The position numbers and the translations under genes were made by a program. The notes under the pieces were generated by a model. It was not told the origin of the DNA. It made no database searches and saw nothing but the letters and a program-made list of their open reading frames with translations. Shown in pieces: positions 9,369 to 17,626 of a stretch of 34,533 nt of DNA (position 1 is the first letter of the stretch; each line of letters begins with the position of its first letter). The stretch is from positions 1 to 34,533 of the forward strand of contig JADLGX010000557.1 in the NCBI GenBank assembly GCA_020849095.1, written 5' to 3'. The stretch is from Candidatus Eiseniibacteriota bacterium. Lineage in GTDB: Bacteria > Eisenbacteria > RBG-16-71-46.

Positions 9369-12300
9369 CTACTTCGGCCCGTGCCCGCCGCCTTCGCCGG
9401 GAGCCATGTTGGCGTCGTGGCACTGCACGCACAGGTCGCGCTTCGGGTCATTGCGGAGCAATCCGGCGAACGGAGCCGCATGCGGCGAGTGACAGCTCGT
9501 GCACGTCAGCGGCAGGCCGTCCGGACCGGGCTTGTCGCTCGTCGGCTTGTGGAAGTGCTTCGACGTGTCCGCGTGGCACTTGCGACAGCCGTCCGCGATG
9601 GTGTTGGCCTTGCCCAGCTTGGGCCCATCCGAACCGTGCGGGTCGTGGCAGGCGACACAGCCGCGCTTCATGGCCGAGTGCACCACCGCGCCCTCGAACT
9701 TCTTCTTCTCGTGGCACTCGAAGCACAGCCCGTCTCCCACCGCGCGCAGTGACGACGGCCCCGCGCCGCCGTGCGGGCCGTGGCAGGACAGACACTGCTT
9801 GGCCGACGTGACCGGCGCGTGCGTGCTCTTGCGCCCGGCCCAGCCGCCCTTCGGGTGACAGCTGATGCACAGGTCGGCGCCCGTCTTCTTGAGCTTGGCG
9901 CTTCCCTTGGACGTGTGGCAGGCCGTGCACTCGCCGCGCACGAACGGAATGTGCTTGCCCGGCAGCAGCAGTCCGCGCTGGCCCTTGGGCTGCGCGTGCG
10001 GGTCGTGACAGCTGCTGCAGTTGGTGGTCGCGATCTCCATGCCGGCGTGCCCGGCGACCGCCGCGAGCTTCTTGGAGTCGTGACACGACGTGCAGAGCGC
10101 GGCGCCGGCGCGACGGGTCATGCCCGGGCGCTCGGAGCCGTGGCTCGCGTGGCAGGTGAGGCACTGGCCGCGAGCGGCCGGCGCGTGCGCGTTGCCCTCG
10201 GCGATGCGCTTGGAGACGTCCTGGTGGCAGCCGGCGCACAACTGGACGGGGGTCTTCTTGAGCATGCCCACGCCGGTGCCGCGGTGCGGTTCATGACAGA
10301 CGCCGCACTCACCCTTGGCGACCGGCGCGTGGCCGTGCGCGAGCTGGGCGACCTTCGCCACCGCCGGGTGACAGCTGACACAGAGGCGGTCCGGAGCATC
10401 GATGAGCAGCTTGGCCTGGTCGGATCCGTGCGGTGAGTGGCAGGACTTGCAGGCGCCCTTCGCCACCGGCTGGTGCACCTTCTCGCCCGCCGTGCGCGGC
10501 TTGTTCACCGAGTGGCACTTGATGCAGAGCTGCGCCGCCGGAGCGTTCAGGTTGGTGACCGACGGCACGCCCGGCCCGTGGCACTTGGTGCAGTTCTTGT
10601 CGCCGAAGCCGGGGTGAGCGTGCGACTGCAGCAGGCCCGCCGACTTGGAAGCGTGCGCCGAGTGGCACGAGAGGCAGTTCGCGGTGGCGACGTTGGCCTC
10701 TTTGTGCGCGCCGCGCATGGACTTGGTGTCGGTCTCGTGGCACTCGATGCAGAGCCCCGGAACCGTGCGCGCCAGCGCGGGCGCCGCGGGGCCGCCGTGC
10801 GGGTCGTGGCAGGACATGCACTCGCGGTCCGCGACCGGCGGATGCACGTTGTCCCCCTGGTGCCCGACGTCGGCGTGGCACTTGGCGCAGAGTTCCGCCG
10901 CGGGCGCGCGCAGGAGGTTGTTGAGCTTGGAGCCGTGCGGCTCGTGGCACGCCTGGCAGTCCCCGCGCGCCGCCACCGTGTGCGCGCCGGCGCCCGCGAC
11001 CTTGCGGGCGATCGGCAGGTGACAGCCGCCGCACAGTTCGCCTTCGGGCTTGGTCAGCAACCCCTTGCCGATGCCGCCGTGCGGGCCGTGACAGCTGATG
11101 CACTTGCCGGATTTGGCGGGCCCGTGCACGTGTTCCCGGGCGAGCTCGCGCTGCAGCTCGGTGTGACAGCCGAGGCACGTGCTCGCGTTGTCCGCGAGGG
11201 CCAGCTTGGGCAGCGTGGACGAGTGCGGCTTGTGGCATGCGGTGCAGCTGCCGGAGTTGAACGGCGCGTGGGCGGTCTTCTCCTCGAGCGCCTTGACCGC
11301 GTCGCGGTGACAGCTCACGCAAAGCGGCTTCTCTTCCTGGCGTAGCAGCGCCTTGCGCGTGCTGGCGTGCGGCGAGTGGCACTTGAGGCAGTCGCGCTTG
11401 GCCGCCGGAGGGTGCACTCCCTTGGGATCGGCGAGGTCGTGCTCGACGGTCTTGTGGCACGACAGGCACATGGCGCCGTCCGCCGTGCGGGCGAGCGCGG
11501 GATTGGCCGAGCCGTGCGCGTCGTGACAGCTCGCGCAGTTGCCCTCGGAGAACGCCCGGTGAACGACGGGCATCTTCAGCTGGGCGGCCAGCTCGTCGTG
11601 GCAGCTGCCGCACATCTGCGCGGGACGCGACTTGAGCAGCTTGCCCGAAGTGGAGCCCCGGTGCGCGTCGTGGCACTCGAGACAGTTGCCCTCGGCGGCC
11701 GGATCGTGCGGATGCGCGCGCTCGCCGAGCCCCGACATGTCGTCGTGACACTCGATGCAGAGCTTGGCGCCCGTCGCGACCATCTTGGCCGTGGGCTTGC
11801 CCGCTTCCATGACGTGACAGGATTCGCAGTCGCCCGAGGCCACGGGATCGTGCGCGGCTTCGCGCCCGAGCGCCGGCTTGGAGCTGGCGTGCGGCGAGTG
11901 GCAGTCCAGGCACTCGAGCCCGCGTCGCGGCGACTTGGCATGCTTGCCTTCGACCCGGGCGAGCGCGTGGCACGGAGTGCAGAGCGCGTCACCCTTCGCC
12001 TTCACCATGCCCTCGTTGGGGCTCTGGTGCGCCTCGTGACAGGACGAGCAGTTGCCCTTGAGGAACGGCTCGTGCTGATGGGCCATCTTGGACTCGGCCA
12101 GCGAGCCCGAGTGACACGTGAAGCAGGAACCCACCGGCGTCGTGTCGCGCACGAGGTGCGGACGGTCGCTGGCGTGCGGGTCGTGACAGCCCAGGCAGTC
12201 GCCTCGCTTGAAGGCCGGATGCTGGTGCGCGGCCGCCGTGCCCTTGAGCATGTCGCCGTGACAGTCCAGGCAGATCTGGTTGGCGGCCTTCTGCAGCACG

Positions 12301-12614
12301 AGGCTCTGCGAGAAGCCGTGGCTGCGATGGCACGACGCGCAGTCGTTCTTCTTGAGCGGTGCGTGCAGGAACTTCTTCTTCTTGAACGCCGTGCGCGACG
12401 CCCCATGGCAGTCGTAGCACTCACGCGCCGGTCCCGAGCCGCGGCGAACGGTGGCCGCCGGCGCGGGTCGCGCCGCGGAGGCCGGCGGCGTGGCGGGAGT
12501 GACGGACGTCGTGGCCGTGGCGGGGGCCGGGGGCGCCGACAGCGCGAGTCGCGCCGCCGGCAGGCCGAGCGCGAGGACCGCCACCGCGCTCCACAGGAGA
12601 TTCCGGGATTTCAC
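9369..12614 (-). CDS. Giant secreted multiheme cytochrome c with 42 CXXCH motifs (1081 aa)
   Basis: GTG start, signal peptide MKSRNLLWSAVAVLALGLPAARLALSA. 42 CXXCH counted by hand, mostly in HxPxxxGxCxxCHxPHGS...LCxxCH units about 26 aa per heme. Confidence 0.93.
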   Translation of the reverse strand: MKSRNLLWSAVAVLALGLPAARLALSAPPAPATATTSVTPATPPASAARPAPAATVRRGSGPARECYDCHGASRTAFKKKKFLHAPLKKNDCASCHRSHGFSQSLVLQKAANQICLDCHGDMLKGTAAAHQHPAFKRGDCLGCHDPHASDRPHLVRDTTPVGSCFTCHSGSLAESKMAHQHEPFLKGNCSSCHEAHQSPNEGMVKAKGDALCTPCHALARVEGKHAKSPRRGLECLDCHSPHASSKPALGREAAHDPVASGDCESCHVMEAGKPTAKMVATGAKLCIECHDDMSGLGERAHPHDPAAEGNCLECHDAHRGSTSGKLLKSRPAQMCGSCHDELAAQLKMPVVHRAFSEGNCASCHDAHGSANPALARTADGAMCLSCHKTVEHDLADPKGVHPPAAKRDCLKCHSPHASTRKALLRQEEKPLCVSCHRDAVKALEEKTAHAPFNSGSCTACHKPHSSTLPKLALADNASTCLGCHTELQRELAREHVHGPAKSGKCISCHGPHGGIGKGLLTKPEGELCGGCHLPIARKVAGAGAHTVAARGDCQACHEPHGSKLNNLLRAPAAELCAKCHADVGHQGDNVHPPVADRECMSCHDPHGGPAAPALARTVPGLCIECHETDTKSMRGAHKEANVATANCLSCHSAHASKSAGLLQSHAHPGFGDKNCTKCHGPGVPSVTNLNAPAAQLCIKCHSVNKPRTAGEKVHQPVAKGACKSCHSPHGSDQAKLLIDAPDRLCVSCHPAVAKVAQLAHGHAPVAKGECGVCHEPHRGTGVGMLKKTPVQLCAGCHQDVSKRIAEGNAHAPAARGQCLTCHASHGSERPGMTRRAGAALCTSCHDSKKLAAVAGHAGMEIATTNCSSCHDPHAQPKGQRGLLLPGKHIPFVRGECTACHTSKGSAKLKKTGADLCISCHPKGGWAGRKSTHAPVTSAKQCLSCHGPHGGAGPSSLRAVGDGLCFECHEKKKFEGAVVHSAMKRGCVACHDPHGSDGPKLGKANTIADGCRKCHADTSKHFHKPTSDKPGPDGLPLTCTSCHSPHAAPFAGLLRNDPKRDLCVQCHDANMAPGEGGGHGPK

Positions 12615-13132
12615 CGCGCTCCCCCTTCACGCTGCCGGATCTTGATCGCGAGCGAGTCCTGGCTTTCGATGAGCGGCCGGTTGAGGAACTCGATCCGGGT
12701 CGCGACGAACGCGAGCTGCGACTTGGCGCTGAAGTGGGGCGGCATGTTGAAGAACGCCCACGACGTGTCGTGGGCGGCGCCCGCCTTGCTGACGACGATC
12801 TGGAACCCGGGGTTGTTGGGCTCGCCGCTCATGGACACGACCTTGCGGTTCTTGATGTCCATGGAGAAATCCGGCTCGAACCGGATGAGCCGGGCCGTGT
12901 ACTCGGTGTCGCCGACGCGGAAGGACTTGTTCGGGACGGCCACGACCTTGTCGTGAAAGTTGGGAAACACGCGGCTGAAGATGTGCAGCGTGACGTTCTT
13001 GAGCTTGGCAGGGCCCTTGCCCGCAGCCGCGGGAGCGGAAGTGCGAGGGGCGGTGGTGCCCGGCGTGGCCGCGTGACCGAGTGCGCTGGCGAGAAGCAGC
13101 AGCGCGGCGAAGAGGACGATGGATTTCCTCAT
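12611..13132 (-). CDS. Secreted protein of unknown function in the cytochrome cluster
   Basis: Signal peptide MRKSIVLFAALLLLASALGHA; SD GGAAGACC directly before ATG; 4-bp overlap with the 42-heme gene. No family recognised. Confidence 0.85.
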   Translation of the reverse strand: MRKSIVLFAALLLLASALGHAATPGTTAPRTSAPAAAGKGPAKLKNVTLHIFSRVFPNFHDKVVAVPNKSFRVGDTEYTARLIRFEPDFSMDIKNRKVVSMSGEPNNPGFQIVVSKAGAAHDTSWAFFNMPPHFSAKSQLAFVATRIEFLNRPLIESQDSLAIKIRQREGGAR

Positions 13133-13743
13133 GGTCTTCCTTCCGTCGTGGAGACGCTATCCGTCATGTCGGGGATGTCGATTTCGTTCACGAGCTCGCG
13201 AGCGGTGGCTTCGGCGAGGCGGTCGAGGCTTTCCTCTCTCCCCCAGCCGAAGATGGTCTCGCGGTCCTGGCCCGAACGGGCGCGAAGATCCGCCCAGACC
13301 ACCTGCCCGGTCCTTCCGTCCAGCACCCGGAGGGTCAGCCCGAACGACGGGATGTCCCCATCCGGCGTGCGCATGGTGCCGCACTCCAACAGTGTTCCCG
13401 CCACGATCCAGCGCGCGTTCAGCCGGCTGGACACGCGCAGCACCTGTTCGCGCGTGAGCGAGCCGGCCGATCGGATGCGCAGCTCGCCCAGGGCCGCGTC
13501 CACTTCGCCCGGGTCGATCGCGTCGAAGCGGCCCGATCGCGCCAGCATGGACCACACGAGGCGGCTGAAGCGGTCGCCGTTCTCGGCGCGCCCCGTGAGG
13601 TTCTCGAGAGGCAGCAGGATGACCGCCTTGCGCTGGCCGGCGGGCAGCGGGTGCGGCCGGGCGGAGGAACCCGCGCAGCCGGCGGCCAGGGCGCAGACGA
13701 TCAGCAGCGGCGCCAGCAGGCGCAATGACGGGAGCGCTCTCAC
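13129..13743 (-). CDS. Outer-membrane lipoprotein, CsgG/LpoB-like fold (putative)
   Basis: Lipobox LIVCALAAGC; KAVILLPLENLTGRAENGDRFSRLVWSML...FDAIDPGEVDAAL...RWIVAGTLLECG pattern; GTGA overlap with the upstream CDS. Confidence 0.8.
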   Translation of the reverse strand: MRALPSLRLLAPLLIVCALAAGCAGSSARPHPLPAGQRKAVILLPLENLTGRAENGDRFSRLVWSMLARSGRFDAIDPGEVDAALGELRIRSAGSLTREQVLRVSSRLNARWIVAGTLLECGTMRTPDGDIPSFGLTLRVLDGRTGQVVWADLRARSGQDRETIFGWGREESLDRLAEATARELVNEIDIPDMTDSVSTTEGRP

Positions 13744-14342
13744 AGGATCTTCGCCCGCAGCAGCGTCACCGCGCTCTGGCAGGCCTCCTGGGTGACGCGG
13801 GAAAACGTGCGCTCGCCCGATCCGCCGATGATCGGCAGCCGGCCCTTGCCCGAGTGCTGGATGGACAGGCGCCAGATCACGATGCCGGTCTGAACGTCGA
13901 GCATCTCGCAGTCGAACGCCACGACCGGGAACTCGTCCGTGCCCGCGCGGCGGATGGCGTACTCCGACACGCTGCCGCGGATGACGGCCGTGGCCTGGAG
14001 CTTGGCGGCCGCGTCGCGCAGTTTGTTCACGTCGAACTGGCCGGTCGCGTCGGGCGTGACATTGGCCTGCTCGAGCTCGCCGAGCAGCAGCGAGGGGTCC
14101 ACGATCTGGAAGCGGTCCACCATGATCAGTTCGGTGGTGAGCGCCCGGACCACGCGGCCGACGGCGTAGGGCTCCCCGCTCAGGTTGACGAACGGCACGA
14201 TCACGACGCGCTTGTACATCGTCATGTCCGCATCACGGTTGACGAACAACCGCGGGCCCGGCGCGCAGCCGGCCATCAGTGCGGTCAGGGCGACCGCGAC
14301 GAACAGGCGCGAGACCAGGTGCGACGCCGAGGGCACTTTCAT
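13740..14342 (-). CDS. Outer-membrane lipoprotein, CsgG/LpoB-like fold (putative), second copy
   Basis: Lipobox ALTALMAGC; YKRVVIVPFVNLSGEPYAVGRVVRALTTELIMVDRFQIVDPSLL...ATAVIRGSVSEYAI; overlaps both neighbours by 4 bp. Confidence 0.8.
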   Translation of the reverse strand: MKVPSASHLVSRLFVAVALTALMAGCAPGPRLFVNRDADMTMYKRVVIVPFVNLSGEPYAVGRVVRALTTELIMVDRFQIVDPSLLLGELEQANVTPDATGQFDVNKLRDAAAKLQATAVIRGSVSEYAIRRAGTDEFPVVAFDCEMLDVQTGIVIWRLSIQHSGKGRLPIIGGSGERTFSRVTQEACQSAVTLLRAKIL

Positions 14343-16060
14343 CGTCCGAAGCTCCAGGCAAGGGTCAGGTCGAGCCGGCGGGACTCCAGCTCATGACCGG
14401 GATCGTTATACGACAGGGCTGCATTGGCGGCAAAACGGCGGTTCGGCTCGAACTGCAGGCGGGTCGTGTACACCTCACGGCTCGACAACCGGCCGGCGAT
14501 GCTGACCACCTCCCGCTGATCGCTACGGGTCCAGCTTCCGTACCACTGCCAGCGCCGGGCGGGTTCGTAGCGCGCGGTCACGGTTCGGGTGGTGGAGCGG
14601 CCGGACGAGCTGGGGGCCGCGTCGTTCCAGCCGTACTGCCCCACGAGCTGAAGCGTGCGCACGGGGCGCCAGTTGACGTCCAGGGTGAGTCCGCGCGCGA
14701 CGGAAAGAGGGCGCAGCAGACCGGGGCCGTTGCGAAGGCTGCGAAGCGAGAGCATCAGCTGCAGCGCGCGCAGCGGAGTGCCCTGCACGCGCGCGGACCA
14801 GGCGCTGGAATAGCGCGAGCTGGCGGCGCTGGAGTCTGTATTCGCGGTCACCTGCAGGTTGGCGTCCGCCTGCAGCCGGGGGTTGAGGACGCCCCGGGTC
14901 GAGCCCGACATGGACTCGACGTGGTACGCGGCCTTGCCGGGATCCCAGTTGGTCGTGTGGGAAACATTGGACGACAGCGTCCACTTGCGCCGGATCGGCG
15001 CGTCGATGGTGGCGAGCGCCATCGCGTAGCGCTGGACGCCATCCGAGAGCGAGACGCCGCCGGCGCCCTCCCGCACGGTGCGATATCCCAGCCCCGACAG
15101 CACGTGGGAGCGCCGAGTGAAGAGATAGCGACCCATCAGCGTTCCTTCGTGGTCCGTCAACGAGGGCAGGTTCCGGTTGCCCGAGTCCACACGCCGCCAC
15201 TGCACGCTCGAGGTGCCGAGCCACTGGGTGCCGCCTCGCCAGTCGCCGTTGAGCGAGGCCGACTGGCTGAACTGGGCCGGTCGGCGCGCTCCACCGGTCG
15301 AACTGAGCACGTCGCTGGCGTCGTACTGGCCGTTGAACGACAGGTTCGGGCGGGCGGCATAGCGATAGGTGCCGCCGGCGGCGAGCACGGTCTGGACGTT
15401 CGTCTGCGACCCGGGCGTGCCCGAGAGGATGCGCTGCTGGTTCACCGTGCCATAGGTGGAGTAGCGATCGCGGTCGAACGTCACTCGCGCGCTTCGCGTC
15501 TGGTTGCGGTCGCCGAGCGACCCCGCGCCGTCGCGCCGGCGGCTGATCCACGCCAGGTCCACACGCGGCAGGTTCGGGAACGAGAAGTGGCCCGCGACCA
15601 TGGACTCCTTGTTGTGGGTCGTCACCGTGCGCGTGGTCACCGAGTCCGGATTGAGTCCGCTCTGCGACGACAGCGAGGCGCGCGTCAGCGCCGGCTGGTG
15701 CGACGCCATCACCTGGATGTAGGGATGAACCAGCCGCATCACACCCGCCGGAGTGCGGGCGAGATCATCGCGATCGAGGTACGAGCGCTCGGAGAAGCGC
15801 ACGTTCGACTCGAGCATCAGGTTCTGCCGCAGGTAGCTCTGCTGGTGCAGGTCGATCGAGCGCAGCCACAGTTCCTGGGACACACTCACCTTGCGCGAGT
15901 TGCCGCCGCCGGTCAGCAGCAAGGAGGTCTCGTCGAGCTTCTGGTACTGCGTGGTGAACGAGCCGTAGATCCCCTCGGCGCCCACGGGAGCGGCGCACAG
16001 CAGCGCGCCGAGCGCCGCTGCCGCCAGTCCCAGAGACCGATGCCGGGGTTCATCGCGCAT
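14339..16060 (-). CDS. Outer-membrane beta-barrel-like protein (putative conduit/porin partner)
   Basis: Start MRDEPRHRSLG with signal peptide AALGALLCAAPVGAEG. Alternating amphipathic strands rich in aromatic/Ser/Thr/Arg with short turns throughout; ends LTLAWSFGR. No CXXCH. Overlaps the upstream gene by 11 bp. Confidence 0.75.
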   Translation of the reverse strand: MRDEPRHRSLGLAAAALGALLCAAPVGAEGIYGSFTTQYQKLDETSLLLTGGGNSRKVSVSQELWLRSIDLHQQSYLRQNLMLESNVRFSERSYLDRDDLARTPAGVMRLVHPYIQVMASHQPALTRASLSSQSGLNPDSVTTRTVTTHNKESMVAGHFSFPNLPRVDLAWISRRRDGAGSLGDRNQTRSARVTFDRDRYSTYGTVNQQRILSGTPGSQTNVQTVLAAGGTYRYAARPNLSFNGQYDASDVLSSTGGARRPAQFSQSASLNGDWRGGTQWLGTSSVQWRRVDSGNRNLPSLTDHEGTLMGRYLFTRRSHVLSGLGYRTVREGAGGVSLSDGVQRYAMALATIDAPIRRKWTLSSNVSHTTNWDPGKAAYHVESMSGSTRGVLNPRLQADANLQVTANTDSSAASSRYSSAWSARVQGTPLRALQLMLSLRSLRNGPGLLRPLSVARGLTLDVNWRPVRTLQLVGQYGWNDAAPSSSGRSTTRTVTARYEPARRWQWYGSWTRSDQREVVSIAGRLSSREVYTTRLQFEPNRRFAANAALSYNDPGHELESRRLDLTLAWSFGR

Positions 16061-17507
16061 AGTTGACGGTGTACGACTCGCTTCCGTGGCAGGACGCGGT
16101 GCAGGTACCACCCGAAGCCGTGCGCGTGTAGGTGATCAGGCCGGGCGAACGCCCGAGCACGAGCAGGTTGGGCTGCGTGGTCGAGCCGTGCGTCACGTGG
16201 CACGCGTAGCAGGGAACCCGCTCCTCACCCACGTGCTCCGCATGCCCCATTTCGGAGTTGGGCGCGTTGAACCGCGACGCCGCGCGCGTGGTGGAGGGCG
16301 ATGAAGGATTCGCGTACACGTCGTAGTCGTGGCAGGCGAAGCAGAGTTCGTCGGAGCTCATCGTGCGCTCGCTGGCGGACGCGGGCGAAGGGCGGCGGAG
16401 CAGCCCCGCATTCGTCGAGCCGTGCGGACCGGCGACACCGCCGAAGTCGGAACCGTGGCAGGATCCGCAGCGCGTGATCGACGTGGCGCTCCAGCCGGGC
16501 GTGAACGCCATCGGCGAGATGTTCAGGTTCCGGCCGATGTCCTCGACGGGGTGATACGAGGGATTCGCCGGGTTGAGTACGAGCCCCATGTCGGTCTGCC
16601 CCGAGGGCTGCGTCGTCCACGACGAATGGCACTTGAAACAGAGCTGGTACTCGGCGTTCGGCGAAGACAGCGAGTCCGACGCGCCGAAGAGCGTGTACAG
16701 CGGGCGGGATCCCGCCCCGCCGTTGGAGACGGCGACTCGGCTCACGCCGAGCACGAGGCGGGACGCCTCGGTGGTGCCCTCGACCGACGAGCGGTCGGCC
16801 CGGGAGACGTGGGGATTGTGGCAGTCCTCGCATTCGGCGTGACGCTGGTTCACCGGCGTGACCCCGAACTCGGAGGGAAGCTGCTCGTCGGCGCCGGTGT
16901 GCCGGCCCGCGATCGTCAGTGTCGGGTGCCGATAGGGCTTGCTGAACTCGGCGGCGATGTTGGCGCTCGCGGGGCTGCCGTCGTGGCAAGCCAGGCAGAG
17001 TTGCTCCTCGCGCCGCAGCGCGAGCCGGGGCACGACACCCTGCGCGTCGGTGACACCGTGAGGGTCGTGGCAGTTGACGCACTTCGTGGCGGCGTCGGGC
17101 TCGAGGCGCATGGGCGGCACCGGACCGGGCCACACCATCGAGGTGCTGGAGCCGTGCCCTGTGCCCAGGTAGAGCTTTTCGACCGCGAAGCTGCCCTGCG
17201 TCCAGGGGCGATCATGGCACTCGATGCAGAGCGAGTTGTCGTTGGGGCCCTTGAGCGCGTTCGGAAAAACCGTGACCTGACCGGTGCCGTGCATCGAGTG
17301 GCAGCGGTCGCAGTCACCGTCGTGCAGTCCGGTGGCGAGGCTCAGGCGGATGCTGTCGGCATCGCGCGGAGTGCGCAGCGCGGGAGGCCCGGCCGAGAGC
17401 GCCAGCAGGGACGACAGCAGGAGCATCGCGAGGCGCAGGCCGGAGTGCTGGTGCCATGCGCGGGGCGATGTGGACGCGTGGCCTGGATGGCGAGGCGACT
17501 CGTGCAC
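16050..17507 (-). CDS. Secreted multiheme cytochrome c (9 CXXCH + 1 CX3CH)
   Basis: GTG start with SD AAAAGGGGAGCACC. CXXCH: CDRCH, CIECH, CVNCH, CLACH, CEDCH, CFKCH, CGSCH, CFACH, CYACH; terminal CTASCH. Confidence 0.9.
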   Translation of the reverse strand: MHESPRHPGHASTSPRAWHQHSGLRLAMLLLSSLLALSAGPPALRTPRDADSIRLSLATGLHDGDCDRCHSMHGTGQVTVFPNALKGPNDNSLCIECHDRPWTQGSFAVEKLYLGTGHGSSTSMVWPGPVPPMRLEPDAATKCVNCHDPHGVTDAQGVVPRLALRREEQLCLACHDGSPASANIAAEFSKPYRHPTLTIAGRHTGADEQLPSEFGVTPVNQRHAECEDCHNPHVSRADRSSVEGTTEASRLVLGVSRVAVSNGGAGSRPLYTLFGASDSLSSPNAEYQLCFKCHSSWTTQPSGQTDMGLVLNPANPSYHPVEDIGRNLNISPMAFTPGWSATSITRCGSCHGSDFGGVAGPHGSTNAGLLRRPSPASASERTMSSDELCFACHDYDVYANPSSPSTTRAASRFNAPNSEMGHAEHVGEERVPCYACHVTHGSTTQPNLLVLGRSPGLITYTRTASGGTCTASCHGSESYTVNYAR

Positions 17508-17548
17508 GGTGCTCCCCTTTTCGGTTTCGTGGTGCGTGGAACCGCGAC

Positions 17549-17582
17549 GGGCGGTGCGGGTCCGGGAGGACTCGCACCGCCC
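17549..17582 (-). other. Intergenic hairpin downstream of the OmcS-like gene
   Basis: gggcggtgcg (17549-17558) / cgcaccgccc (17573-17582), inner gtcc/ggac extension; no T-run on the minus strand. Confidence 0.6.
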
Positions 17583-17626
17583 CCTCCGGCCACCTTACTT
17601 CATGGCCGAAGACTCGCGTTCAGGAC

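Noticed and set aside
9369-12614. Regularly spaced repeats resembling a CRISPR or tandem array at DNA level
   Set aside because: The periodicity comes from degenerate coding repeats of CXXCH units, not identical repeats with unique spacers.
14339-16060. Direct assignment of the barrel-like protein as MtrB/PioB
   Set aside because: No diagnostic CXXC or recognisable MtrB sequence; kept as a generic beta-barrel-like protein.
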